A stretch of DNA of 64,000 bases from Nymphaea colorata (taxonomy: Eukaryota > Streptophyta > Magnoliopsida > Nymphaeales > Nymphaeaceae): positions 19,371,655 through 19,435,654 of the forward strand of contig NC_045143.1 of assembly GCF_008831285.2 (NCBI RefSeq), read 5' to 3'. The notes under the pieces are model-generated. The model was given only the letters and a program-made list of their open reading frames with translations. It had not been told where the DNA came from and searched no databases. The first letter of the stretch is position 1. Each line of letters opens with the position of its first letter. Below are positions 12,201 through 24,236 of the stretch, piece by piece. Both the position numbers and the translations under genes were made by a program.

Positions 12201-15200
12201 CCAAATATGAAAAACTGATGGCTATCTGTCGGTCTCAAAGACAGGAGATCCAGGAGCTAAAGCAAGTTGTTGCATCTGGAGGTTCTGTAAAGAAAAATTG
12301 TTCAAGTGATACTGCAACGTCGCAGCTTCAAGCACCACAAAGCCAAAAGCCTTCTGGCAGTTGGCAGGCCAATAGTCTGGTATGTTTCTTCCAATACTTA
12401 CATTATGAACTATATGTTAGTTAATAAGTATGCATAGAAAACCTATAACAGTTTCAAAATCATCAGACTAGTCTCAAAAAGGCCAGGTGAATGAATGAAG
12501 CAGTGACCAGTAGGTTGTTCATCCGATCCAAGCGTGGCTTAGTAAGATAACTGTACCAATTGGAATGGGGTTATCTAATCTGATGGATTTGAGGCCTTAA
12601 AACAGTTGGAGCTGGCCCACCTCTGATTTAAGAAAGCAGTGTGGTCAAGCTCGGCTTGCTAACTTACCAGCTTTAACTTATTTCTCATGTTTATATCTGT
12701 GTTATATATGTACATACATAATGAGAGAGAGAAGAAAGAGGCTCCCTGGCTCAACAATGGCCTCCCTCTGCGTAGCTACAGTAGGGTTGGCAGTCACCAT
12801 CCCTAATGCCACCGGGGACGGCCCAGCAAGGCATCACTGGCTGCCTGGACATGAGACAGCTTGATCCTTTTGTCTTCAACATTCTGTCCAATAAAGTATT
12901 GATCTATTTCAATATGCTTTTTGACTGTGATGGACAGCGATAATTGCAATATGGATAGCCCTTTGATTGTCACACTATAGTAGAGATTAGAAGAAAGACT
13001 TCTTCTCCCAAATTACTTAGCAGATGTCAGGCCCATGTAGCTTTAGTTCCAGCTGCCATCGACCTGTATTTTGCTTTAGTACTAGATCTTGCAACAACCT
13101 TTCATTCTTTCTTCTTCTTCCTTTTTTTTTTTTTTACTACTCAATGACAGTAGGATTTTTTCAATGAGCTACTTAGAAACAGATCGCCTATTATCTAGAT
13201 CTCCTAGCCAATCTGCATCTACATTGGCCTTCTTTGTCAAACCTACTTCTTTTGACAAACAAGTCCAACTCTAACGGTCCCTTTTAAATAACTCAAAATT
13301 CTTTATACAACATGAAGTTGACTAGTTCTTAGTTCATGCATAACTTAGGATTGATTAATGGAATGGACAATGTCTGGCTGATAAAACTAAGATTTTTAGC
13401 ATCTCAATAACTCTCCATATCTCGTCAGGTTATCATGCAAGTCTCCATTTTCATAACTCAATCTTCAATGTAATATACTAGGTTCTTTATAGGATTTCAA
13501 TCTATCATTGTTGCCCTGCTCAATAAATCAAATGGATACTTATGTTGCATAAGAATCAACATGTCACCTTGAGTATCGACTTCAACCCTAAAGAAGTATC
13601 TTAACTCTCCAAGATCATTCATTTTAATAGGTTTTCAACGACAAGTACTTCACCATTTGTTAGTAATTGTATATTTAAGTTTAGAAACCCACTTCACCTT
13701 ATGTCTAGGTACAACTTCGTAGGTCTAACATTTATGCAGGGATTCCATTTCTTCATTCATGGTTTCTATCCCCTTGTGAGATCTAATGGCTTGGTAAAAT
13801 TTGACAGGTTCATCTTGTTTGGCAACTTGAGACATAAAAAATTGAAAATCCATCAAAAGCTATCATAACTATTCCACCTTCAGATTGGATGTGAAATCTT
13901 TTTTATCTTCATATAAGTGGGGTTATATTTTATTTTATAGTTTCTAGAGGAGGACCTCTTTATGCTGAAACATAGACATGATCAGATAATAGCTCAACTT
14001 TTCAGGCCTACCATTTTGTGTTGCAACTATATTTCTTGAATCTCCCCATTTGAGTTGAAAGTCCCCCAAGATGGCTGACAAGTCTCACCTTTGCTGACAA
14101 ATAATTTGCACATCTCTTGTTGTGGTGATGACACATCCCTGAAATCTTGTTCATCAAATGCTACGTTTTAAAAAATTTTGATATGCTTAGTGCCAAGACA
14201 ATAACACCTACGCTCTTTATAATCGTCTGCATGTCCAATGAATCTGCACTTTTTGGCTTTATCCTAAAAGTTATTTAAGAGATTTATCAACATGAATATA
14301 ATATATAATATACACAAAGGCGAGCAAGTCATATTATAGTCAGGGTGCCCAAAAGGCAGTTACCAATAAACTATTGTATGAGAGCTTTTGTTAAGAGGCT
14401 GATGTGCATACTCATGGTACTTTGAAGTTTGAACAGTGTAATTTCTCAAGGAATACCTCCACCATCACATTGAAAATGCACAATGTTGAAGAGAATTTTG
14501 TTTCTATGAGAGCATAAAAGTCTTGCAATAATAGAGAAATTTTAGAATTATGTTTTATAAAGTGGATCCAAGTTCAATGAGAGTAACAATCTATGAACAG
14601 GACATAATACTAAATGCCATGACCCATATGCAAGTAAGCAGGGCCTAGCCTCCATATATCATCATATAGTTTCAAAAGCTTTTGAGGCTTTTTTATTAAT
14701 AGAACTAAAAGAAAGTTCATAACTTTTGCATGACTGATAACTTGAACGTTTTTTTGTATCAAAGACAAGATGCAAACTTTACAATTAGGTTTTCTAACAC
14801 AAAATCAGTAAAACCATGACAACAATGACTAAAAGGATTATACCATAAATTTGGCTTGTTGTATTGGGAAATATGATAAACATCTGAATGAGTGTCTTGC
14901 ATTGGAACTATAAACATCTGAATGACAAGGACTTCCTTTGTGTCAATCACTTTGAGGTAGAAGATCTCAAGTAAGAAATTGAATAGATATGGGCCCTCCT
15001 TGAAGATATACATATTTCCTCGTTGTTCCCCCTGATAGGAAATATTATAAACATCTGAATGACAAGGACTGTCTTTGTGTCAATGACTTTGAGGTAGATG
15101 ATCTCAAGGTAGATCATTTGAAGATATTTGACATACACCAAAGAACGAGTAATTTCAATAGAAAAATTGGTATTGTCTACCAGTTTAGACACAATATTCT

Positions 15201-18200
15201 TTTAATATTGGGGGCAGGTAAAATATTAGGCAAAAAGAGAGAACTAGACATAGGAACTTATGCATTTTCTTTAGGAGTGATGGGATGATAAAATCATCTC
15301 CTCTAATTATATTGCGTTCTCCTAAATGAGGAGACAAGTTTAAGGAGTTATTAGTATTATCTGTACATTGGTGGCTAATCCGTGTACCATTCTTCTTGCC
15401 CGTTTTGCTTGATAGTCATTTGAGGTAAGGTTGCTAACACATCTGCAGGGGGTTTTAATTCCTAAGGGCTCGTTTGGAAAGTAAATCTGCCCTAAAAATT
15501 GAGCAGATCCATTGAATACTTTTTAAGGTGTTCCATGAATCTGCCCCAATCTTTGGGCCATATTCATGGGACAGTTACATATTGTTCATTTTGCCAAACG
15601 GGCTATAAGAATATCTTTTGTATTCATTTCCATTGTCTTTTCCTTTATTTTAGAGGTGAACCAACTGTTAGCTTTGATTTAGCCCTTTTTATTGTACAGA
15701 AAACGCGTGGGGACCTTCCTCAAGTTTGAGCCTAGATAGCTTGCTCTTTTAAAATTGAAATATTTGCCGTCCCTTTGTGAATAGATCAACCACTTGTTGT
15801 CTTTTTCAAATATTCAATTTCTTTCCTTTCCACCTTTTGCCTCAGAAAATGTCAATCTATTCAATGTGCTTTTTTCGACCATGATATGTAAGATTAAAAG
15901 GTATATTGGTAAACGCTCTTATTGTCACATAACAAAGTGTTCTTGAAATCAGCTCTCCCAGCTCCGTCGGCAAATGCCTTACTCATATTAACTTGGCTGT
16001 GGTGGCAGTCATAAAGTGATATTCAGCCTCATGACCTAGCAACGGCCTTCCTTTTTGGTACTTCAAGACACCAAATTTTCTCCAGGAGAGATGCAATGAA
16101 TAGGGACAGGTCTTCCCTTATCAAAGATGATTTGCCATCTGTATAAATGATTACTTCATGAACTCCAGTCCATTGATTTTTTTGATAAAAGAGTCCATGC
16201 TCAACTATCACTTTTAAACATCTTAAAATCCTCTATACAACATCCATATCTCCAAACCATGGTTCATGCATGAACTGAGGCACTTGGTTCACAAAATAAG
16301 TAATGTTTGGTTTAGTAAAAGTGTGATACTGTAGTATACCTATAATGTTGTGATAGTGAGTAGGATCGTCATATTAATCTCCATCTTGAGTACTAATTTC
16401 ATAATACAACACACCTTGAGTAGCCAAAGATTTACAATCTTCAATCTTGTATTCTCAGCCTTGATCTATAGATTTATGGTATACTTGTGCTACAACTTTC
16501 AAGTAAATACTTGCGATCCTGAAGATCTTTCATTTTAATTCTTTGACTTGATAGAGATTTCACTACCTGAATATGCTATTTTGAATTTCTTATATGATTA
16601 TATCATCCACATATATAAGCAACAAAGCAACCATATCTTTATTATGAAAAGTAAATAAAGAATGATCTAATGATTTCAAATTTCTTGTAAGAGCCTAATC
16701 GAACCAAGAACTTGAATCTTGCCTTAGCCCTTTAATGGCTGTATTTAGTTTGAATGCATAAGTTTGGGATCGTCTGCCACATATCAAAGCGGTTGTTTGA
16801 TATATTCTTCTTCCTTTTCACCATCATGAAAGAAAGCATTCTTTACGTTCAACTGCTTCATCACCTATCCATGAGTAATTGTTAAAGGAATTATGTGGAT
16901 AGTCTCCATCTTTACAATGGAGTTAAAAATTCCACCACGATTGGGCTATATGCTTGCATACATCCTTTCTCCACTAATCTTACTTTATAGTGCTCTGTGG
17001 TTCCATCTGGTTTATTTTTTGTTTTGTGCACCACTTGGAGCGAACAACATTCTTATTAAAGGGCCTAGGAGCAATTTCCCATGGTTTGCACTTGCTTCCA
17101 TCTAATCATCCATTGCCTCAATTTACATAGAATTTGTGGCTTCATTAAAAGCAATAGGCTTAATTTGCTTTTCAACTTACAATAAAAATATTTTGTAAAA
17201 TGAAAATCTATGACATATTTCATCTTACCCATCTATGAATGAGATGAAAAACTCTTTCAGACCTCCTAACCAAAGACCACTCGTGTTGACCAGTAGTGGC
17301 TTTGAGTTATGGTTCCTTTGCTCTTCTGGTATATACATGCCTTCGACACTGCTCATATGGATTGACTAGATGAACATCAGGTTGCTTTGGAGATGAATCA
17401 AAATCATTCTCTAATAGAATTTACTGGAGCATTTGAGTCATCTGCAATGCTAGCGAAGAGATGTTTTATCAATGGGTCATATGCCCTCAGTTCTCACACT
17501 TCCTATACTGTTGCTTTTGGAGTCTAAATTTGCTTTTGAATATGTAGTGGCCATCTTATTCCACAACCCTATTGCAGAACAATCATCTAGAATTTAGGCA
17601 ATGGTACCTCCTAGGAGAGAGTAGATGTGATGTAGGCAACCAGCAATTGTGAAATCAAGATTTCTAATAATTCTGGTGGAGGCAACTCTTTTATGATCTT
17701 TGTTTTATTGCACAAAAAACTGTGGTGGGAATGGAATTGATCCCTATGGATGCTCAAAAAGTTATATACTTCTAATGAGATGAAAAATTAGTCTCTTCAG
17801 GTCAAGAAGTTAGAGATTCAATTTTTTCAAATATAAGCTGTCTAAAAAATTACAGGAAAGGCCAAACTGAGGTGAAGAATAGTCTCCATGGTTTTGCAGA
17901 AACAGGATAACATATTAAGGCAATGGGGAATACAGGAAATTACTTGACTCAGATTCAATGTCAATAGATGTCACAATTTGGTGCAAACTATGTTCCTTTG
18001 AAGAACGTTTGGACGCAGTTCAATACTGCTGCTGCAGTATTCATGTAGTTGAACAGCTAATGCTTACAAGTTTTGTAAGGCAAGAAAAGAAAAACTTACA
18101 AGTAGATATGAATGTTTTTCAATGTTATAGAGCACGCAAGATCTTACCATCTCCTGCTAAATCTCTAATTCTAATTCGGGAAACCAAAATCCTAAAATGA

Positions 18201-20285
18201 ACCTAAATTACTATTCTATTTTGAAGAGAGGTACATAAATGCTCAATTAATCGTAGTTCATATTAACATTGTGTAGCATAAACTTGTCCTTTATTATAAT
18301 TCGACTTAACAAGAAAATGTTTTTAGAAGATTTGTGAATATGTATTTTCTATGCAAATTAAAAACTCAAATAACCTAAAACATTCAAAGTATAATAATAT
18401 GAGAAATGTGATTGTAATTAAAAATATGCTTGTGCGCATATTTTTAATGAAAAATCTCATACAACAACAAAAAACTGCACAAAAACAAAAAAAGGGAAAA
18501 AAAAACTCTCTAAAGAAGAAATAAATGAGAAAGTATAAATAAAAGAAATTTAGATTGTCAATGGAAAAGCTCAAGCTATTGTGCATCTAAGCAAGCCTTG
18601 GTCTCTTAGGCAATGTTGTTGGCATCTTCAAATGCCAAGTCGCTTAAAAGTAGCTAGCCTAGGCAATCAGCCATGCTGAGAGCTTAGGGCCTTTTACAAT
18701 GTGGACTTAGATAAATAACTAAAGATATACAAGGTAGAATGAATATTTCTCGCATCACATGGTTTATTTGGATAGTTTACACTCTGTGGTGTTATAGCCT
18801 GACCAAACCTATGTTTGTCTAGCGATTCTCTGTCACATTCCTGTAGTATCTCTTGGGCTTAAGTTTAATTGTTGAAACTGTTACATTGTTTTGTGTCTTA
18901 GTGAAGCTGATTATGATGTTCTGGGAAAACAATTCAACTAATAAAAGATAGATTAAATCTCACGGTATATGTATTCCTGGAACTATTCTTGTTTAAAAAT
19001 GCTTTTCATATTTTAACGTATATGGCCAAATTAATTTACCGTGGGTTGAAGTTTCTGCCTTCTGGTACTGCAGCAAATTTATTTTTGACTCTTGCAGGCT
19101 TTTATATTGTTTATTTGACATACCTTTTAGGGTAATCTCATTCTTTGAGCTTTAAATCCGATGAGAAGCTGATTTTTTGTTCAAACGAGACATCAAGTAT
19201 CGTTTTCATTTATGTGACGTGTCCATCTCAGTCTATTTTTTATATTGTCTGTTTTTGGGTTTTTAAATCCTGTAGTGTAGTTTTGTGTGCTTCAAGTTCT
19301 CTTAGCTGAGGCATTATCATGATTGAAACACAACCATCACAAGAAGACAATAATCTATTGGAAATGGTAATGATTTTCTTCCTATGTGTTATAAATAATT
19401 CCCTGAAGTTGATAATTTGGGTAAATTTCTTCTCCAGTCTTCATCCTTAGGTGTATGAACCATTGTGACTGTATTATTTTTCTTTGTCCTTCATTTATTT
19501 TTTACACGGTGCTTGTTTAAATCTTCACAAGTTGTCAATTCATCTTCTCAGAATTTTTTGCCCCATCCGTGCAACTTAATCGCCTAGTCCCCAGTTCAGA
19601 TTTGTTTTCCTTATCCGCAGTTCCACTTGATAGATCCTCTGTTAATGTGCTCATGCTCAATCCTACATCAAAGTATTCAATTATCTCTCTCTCTCTCTCT
19701 CTCGCTGAATCATTATTTCAAATTGTTGAGGTCTTACATGTACTGTTGGTTTGTGGAATTTGGACCACTCTTTCATACTTAAGGCAAATTCAATTTTCTC
19801 CTCCTGCATGGATTAAAATGGTTGTGTACAAGAAATGAATCAAGATATAATACAGACAGTGTACACGTAGTCAACTTCATTTTTGTTTCTTCCTTTTGTC
19901 CTTCCATTGGTTTCTGCCATGCGTGACATGTTCTTGTTCACAGCAAAGAGATAAGATTGAGGGATCAATATGGGAGCTTCATGAAGGCATGATAGCACAG
20001 AGTTCAACCATAGCATCCACCGAGTCCACATGGCAGGCCTTTTCCTGTCAGCAGGACAGTCAGTCTGCGCCAAAGCTTGATTCTAAGATCTCAGTTCAAA
20101 GAACTAGCAAAGACACGAGCAAAAAGCAAGCAGAAACATGGGGATTTGACGAGGACCAGTTTACAGCAACCCCCGGCCAGTCACAGATGAAAACTTCAAA
20201 TCAAGGAAATTCTGGTCGTTTTGGGAGCTCTACTGCTCCAAGAGAAAATAGCAGTACTCGCCCTGCTGGTTGGGCTGGTTTTTAG
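9265..20285 (+). CDS. NAK/AAK1-like serine/threonine protein kinase (7 coding exons, 710 aa)
   Basis: Exons 9265-9725, 10518-10683, 10761-10811, 10925-11107, 11252-11360, 11559-12379 and 19944-20285 join in frame to 2133 nt. The kinase domain occupies about residues 25-315: glycine loop EGGFSSVYLA (35-44), ATP lysine K56 in YALKHI, catalytic loop HRDLKAEN with D155, metal-binding DFG at 173-175, and APE at 207-209. The DFG is followed by the EEMGIEEDNIRKHTTPAYR stretch typical of Numb-associated kinases. The C-terminal tail is low-complexity and Ser-rich, with a coiled coil at about 503-564 and a last-exon end of GWAGF. Family members in animals and yeast phosphorylate clathrin adaptor AP-2 and regulate endocytosis; that role here is inferred. 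Plant homologues (Arabidopsis At2g32850 type) have the same layout and similar length. The ATG at 9265 was chosen because MWxF...KEQxGxxGRTxD is the conserved N-terminus. All key residues are present, so it should be active. Exon 5 ends at a GC donor. Confidence 0.9.
12860..14280 (-). mobile_element. copia relic 1 inside the kinase intron
   Basis: Read on the minus strand, 14060-14270 encodes the linker between integrase and reverse transcriptase (FIGHADDYKERRCYCLGTK-like). Around 13560-13620 comes NDLGELRYFF-VEVDTQG of reverse transcriptase, and 12870-12965 reads CDNQ-AIHIA followed by K-HIEID-x-x-F, the RNase H end. The order is correct for copia on the minus strand. Multiple stops are present and no LTRs were identified. 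It lies antisense to the host gene. Confidence 0.72.
14909..15108. repeat. 63-bp direct repeat, two copies
   Basis: Copies at 14909-14971 and 15046-15108 differ at about four positions. Each begins TATAAACATCTGAATGACAA and ends GATCTCAAG. A partial third match to the first 15 bases is at 14878. It looks like a local tandem duplication between or within the two copia relics. Confidence 0.85.
15466..15605. mobile_element. Small MITE (140 bp) in the kinase intron, TAA duplication
   Basis: The left end GGGCTCGTTTGG and the reverse complement of the right end, TAGCCCGTTTGG, form an imperfect terminal inverted repeat. TAA lies on both sides (15463-15465 and 15606-15608), as expected for PIF/Harbinger (Tourist-like) elements. 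The interior resembles the element at 53901-54022, which supports a family assignment. Confidence 0.6.
15780..17720 (-). mobile_element. copia relic 2 inside the kinase intron
   Basis: The minus strand reads, from high to low coordinate, a reverse transcriptase with an intact catalytic box LLIYVDDIII (about 16580-16620), then an RNase H piece with GLFYQKNQWTG and YTDG..SS (16029-16211), and CDNKS followed by KKAH--ID near 15850-15960. Frames are broken. It is a second, separate copia fragment in the same orientation as relic 1 and differs from it in sequence. Confidence 0.7.
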
Positions 20286-20570
20286 GTTCTTTGTAGGGGT
20301 TGGCCAACTGATGGGATCTGTCTTCTTATCAATTGAACCTTTCTAATTAAATGGTGGAGCTGAAAGAAAGAGTCTGATGCAGCCTTTGATATATTACTTT
20401 CGGTCAGGTCAAGTTTCATATTTCATTCAGATAAATATTTTTGCCTTCCCAAGATATTGTAATTACAGGGAAAGTTCGGCACATCTTAGTGTTGGAATCA
20501 TTGAGTTACCAGTAAAACATGTATCTCTTGTTTGAAGTTTACGTCCTGTATGATTTCACAGTCCGTTATA
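20286..20570 (+). other. Probable 3' UTR of the kinase gene
   Basis: The stop TAG is at 20283-20285. The following 280 bases are AT-rich with no open frame, as expected for a 3' untranslated region. The polyadenylation site cannot be fixed from sequence; AGATAAAT near 20430 is a possible far-upstream element. Confidence 0.45.
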
Positions 20571-20814
20571 ATCATTTTAAAACAACGATAAAGGTTTGTC
20601 TTATTTAACATGAGCTTCATCCACGTGGCTACAAGGTTGTATTTCTTGAGTCCTTTCAGTTGGAAATCAAACGTTTAAACAATCCAGCACAAAGTTCATA
20701 CTCATGTTACTTTCTTTTCTTTCTGCCTGTTTGTTTTCTCACTGTGGGCTGCGGAGAAGCTGATCTAAAATGCATTAAATGGGTATAACAGAGCTAGCAT
20801 GTTTTTCGAATTTT

Positions 20815-20827
20815 AAGGAATGCGATG
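20815..20827 (+). repeat. Left target-site duplication of the LINE
   Basis: AAGGAATGCGATG here is identical to 29571-29583. Confidence 0.75.
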
Positions 20828-20915
20828 GAAAACGCTGGGGCATTGCGTTGTCCACCGTTTCTCCCGAGAGACAGGTTTGGGGAAAACGCTAGGGCATTGC
20901 GTTGTCCACTGTTTC
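20826..20915 (+). repeat. Tandem repeat at the LINE 5' end
   Basis: A unit of about 55 bp containing GAAAACGCT-GGGCATTGCG occurs twice (starting about 20828 and 20882). Short tandem 5' units are common in LINE promoters and 5' UTRs, so this may be promoter sequence rather than coding sequence. Confidence 0.6.
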
Positions 20916-20920
20916 AGCTT

Positions 20921-22543
20921 ATGGCCGCCGGCCATCCGGCAGCCGTCCCTCCTCCTTCAGGTGGCTCGAAAGATGGGGGACTAGTTTCAATCGCCTTGCT
21001 ACCAGTAGAAAAGGAACTTGGGCCTCCAGCGACTTCTCGACATCCTTGGACAGGTGAGGATGACTCTGCCCCATTAAGAGAGGTGACCATGGTAGACCGT
21101 GAAACGGATGATACTCTGCCCGTGCAGTCTGAGATTAAGTCTGGCCCTTGTGTCGGTGATAGAAAGCAGTGCCTTCATCCTGTTGAGGGCTCTAGTAAAG
21201 CTGAGCACCCAAAGACACCTTTTCAATCCCCTCTCAAGAGTTGGGCTGCCATGGTGGGTAACAGCGTTCAACAGGAACTCTCCAAGTTGGGGGACCTAGA
21301 GATACGGGAGGAGAATGGGCGCAAATTTCTTTTCATCCCAGATGAAATGTATGAGGAGATGACCAAGCCGTTTAGGTTTGCTGCCATTGGCACCTTCTAT
21401 GGAGGGGGTTCCAAAGCAAATATGGAGTATAGCTTCGTCTTCAAGAGCTTGAGACACCAGTCAAGGAAATTCGCAACCTGCGGTTCTCGGTTCTGGGCAA
21501 AGGATTATACCTCATCAGGGTGGACTCTGAAGCTGAACTACAAACTATCCTGCGGAGGAACTGTTGGCGCATTGGTGCTAAAACTTTTGTTGCTAGTCGT
21601 TGGCGTCCTGGCATGGAGATGAAAGTCGACCATACTGCGTGTATTCCTATCTGGATTCAAATCCCTAATCTGGCGTCAGAACTATGGAATCAATCGGTCT
21701 TTGAAGGAATTGCTAGGACATTGGGAGGTGAAGTCATCAGCATTGACCCATTCACTCGTTCATTGGTTCGCATGGGCTATGCTCGGATGTGCATTGAGGT
21801 TCCTCTCTGCTTCTCCCCACAACTAGAAATTTTCTTGCGCCGAACTAATGGGGACTTCATCCAGGTGGAGATTGTTTATGAAAATATGATCAGGTTCTAT
21901 CGCAATTGTGGTGCACTCACACTTGGACTCTAATTGTGCTCAGTCTAGGGTGAGCTTGGTGCAAGATGTTGAGAAAAAATCTGACAACAGTGACCAAAGT
22001 GACTGGACCAAAGTGAGAATGGCAAGGAAATCTTCAAAACCAAAACGCTCTGGGACTGTGCAGGAGGTCTCCAAGCAAGCTCTGGAAGCTAATAGGTTCA
22101 CTGCGCTCCAAACAAACATGGAAGAGGGGGATAGCCACGTCTCCTCTCAAGCTGATCTGCAGGAACAAGGGGCTACAAATCTAGAGAAACCCAACCTTAT
22201 GGCAGCTTGGATTGCTCAGAGTAGAGGAGCTAGCTCCAATAAGAGACGACACCCTCTTGGCCTATCCCAGCTGGCCTTGGATACTACAAACTGCTCTGCT
22301 TCTTCTAATGTACAGTACACTCCTAAGATTATTGCTCACCAACCTCACTCTGGACTCTCAGGGGAAATTGCTGGGAGCCCAAAGGCCAGTGGAACAGGGA
22401 ATGCCCTATCTTCTACCTCTCTCAAGAAGCATATGAAACAGTCTCACTCTCAGGGGAAGGATTTCCCAAATGGCCCTTGCCTTTCAGGTGCCCCCTTCAT
22501 GGCCAATCGACCCAGGAGACAACCGGGCCCTGCTCATAGATAA
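20921..22543 (+). pseudogene. LINE ORF1 with DUF4283 domain (frameshifted)
   Basis: The likely start is ATGGCC at 20921, in good Kozak context; an upstream in-frame ATG at 20825 reads through the 5' repeat. The first frame runs to about 21600 and includes KPFRFAAIGTFYGGG, the start of DUF4283. A frameshift near 21520-21600 passes to a second frame with RNCWRIGAKTFVASRWRPGM, IPIWIQIPNL and RMGYARMCIEV, the rest of DUF4283. A second frameshift near 21910 leads to a Ser/Gln-rich tail. The CCHC zinc knuckle usual after DUF4283 is broken: only YRNCG remains. In plant LINEs this protein binds the element's RNA. Confidence 0.85.
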
Positions 22544-22764
22544 TTCTTCTTTCTCCTCCTTGCTTCCAGTGAAAGGCAAGCAAGTGCGAAGCAACATTTT
22601 GTCTACTCCATTTAGCCAGGACCTCACTATGGAAGTCGATCCTGGCGAGTTGAGTGCTGATAGCAAGCCTGCCCCTTCCCTGCTGAAGGACAAACAGAAT
22701 CCCTTCTAGCTGATCCTCATCTGCCTTGTTGATTGAAGGTACTACCCTTTCACCCCTTCCTTTT

Positions 22765-23520
22765 ATGAAGATTTTGAATTGGAATATCAAAGGGCTGGTC
22801 CAGAAGGAAGCCCAACGTGCGGTTTATATTTCCTTACATGGGAAAAGTCCTGACATAGTGTTTACTAGATTCTATGTTTTCTGGTAATCACATTGTTACT
22901 TTCTTTAATAAACATGGCAAGTATAATTTTGTTTTGAACCATGACCAAGCAGATGGTCGGGTTCGTGTTATTGCGGGATGGAACTCCACAACCATCCGAG
23001 TTATAGACATTATTCTTTGCAGAGATTGGATCGGTCTTATTGCCAAGGAGCGTAATGGGTCTCCAACTTTTGCTACCTTCGGGGTCTACCCTCACCCTCA
23101 TCGTCTCACCCGTCAAGTTGCTCTTCATACTCTTAGCAACTCTTTCAGAAACTTGGTCCTCCCTATTGCTGTGATTGGGGACTTTAATGCAGTCAGAGAC
23201 AGTAATGATAAAAGTGGTCGAGCCCCTAATTCCTCCTCTTGCAATGACTTGAATCAGTTCATAGCAGACAATAACCTCAGCATTGTTGATGGCCCCCAGC
23301 GACATTTCACCTGGAGCAATAATAGGAAAAACTCGAGTACAATCTTGTGTAAATTAGACTGGGAAATGGTCAATGCCGCTTGGGTGCTTCAAGTTGGGGA
23401 TCAGAATAGTCTTCAAATATTGCCTAGGTGTGCTTCGGACCACAGTGCTCTGGTGCTCCGCTCTATTAAAGCCTCTTACAGGAATCCTTTAAGAGGTCAG
23501 TTTAAGTTTAAGTTCCTTTA
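22765..23520 (+). pseudogene. LINE ORF2: endonuclease domain
   Basis: The frame opens at ATG 22765 with MKILNWNIKGLVQKEAQ, the usual start of L1-type apurinic-like endonucleases (N-W-N-x-x-G). After a frameshift near 22870 it continues with AVIGDFNAV (metal and substrate loop) and later CASDHSALVL (the S-D-H catalytic end). A full-length domain can be traced but not in one frame. Confidence 0.85.
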
Positions 23521-24236
23521 GAATTGGAGCTTGAGAGGTGAGTGTGAGGAAGTCATTCGTGAAGGTTGGAGCTTTCAAGCCTCAGGGTGTGCCTTCGTCT
23601 GTGTTCTAGCCAAGCTTGAGGTTACTTGCAGCAAACTTTCAGCTTGGAATAGTCTGCATTATGGGAATATTCCCCAAAAGATTGACTCCCTTCAGGAAGA
23701 ACTAGATGTTGTTCAAGCAAGAATGGATAGCAATGACTTATCCTTATCTGACCTTGAGTATTGCATCAGACTTGAGTTGCAAGCTACTTTAAAAGAAGAA
23801 GAGCTGCTCTGGGCCCAAAAGCAAGAATTAATTGGCTGAAAAATGGCGACCGTAACACGAAATTTTATTAACAGGTTGCATCCATGAGGAAATCTAGGCA
23901 GTCTCTTTTTGCTATATCTGTAGGGGACCTTACCATTGAGGCTCAGGACCAGATCAATGATGAATGTACCAAATTCTTTAAAGTTCTCTATGAAGATGGT
24001 GTCACTGGGTCTATGTTTGTTCATTTAATCCCTAGCCTCATTGTTTCTAGGGAAGAAAATCTAGAGTTCTTTGCTTCTATCTCAGACTCAGAAATCAAAC
24101 ATGCAGTCTTTAGTTCTAAGGCTGATAGTGCTCTAGAACTTGACGGCTTCCCGGCTTTCTTCTACCAATGCTATTGGCACATTGTTGGAGATGACGTCAC
24201 CAGGGCGATTAAGGGATTCTTTGAAACAGGTCGACT
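23521..24236 (+). pseudogene. LINE ORF2: linker and start of reverse transcriptase, 5' of the insertion
   Basis: The stretch 23531-23839 is a helical linker ending EEELLWAQK, which normally continues SR-x-x-W-L/x-x-GD-x-N-T-x-F in plant LINEs; remnants of that follow in other frames. From 23884 to 24236 the frame includes SDSEIKHAVFS and GFPAFFYQCYWHIVGDDV, the first conserved block of the LINE reverse transcriptase. The frame ends at GRL, where the LTR insertion begins, and resumes at 27206. Confidence 0.85.

Larger units (their letters stand above)
12380..19943 (+). other. Giant last intron (7.6 kb) of the kinase gene
   Basis: The donor is CTG|GTATGT at 12379/12380 and the acceptor is TTCACAG|CAAAG at 19943/19944. 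All other coding introns of this gene are below 800 bp, so the size comes from transposon insertion. Two antisense copia relics, one small MITE and a duplicated segment account for about half of it. The parts at 12420-12850 and 17730-19940 hold nothing I recognise apart from a short CT repeat near 19685. Confidence 0.85.
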
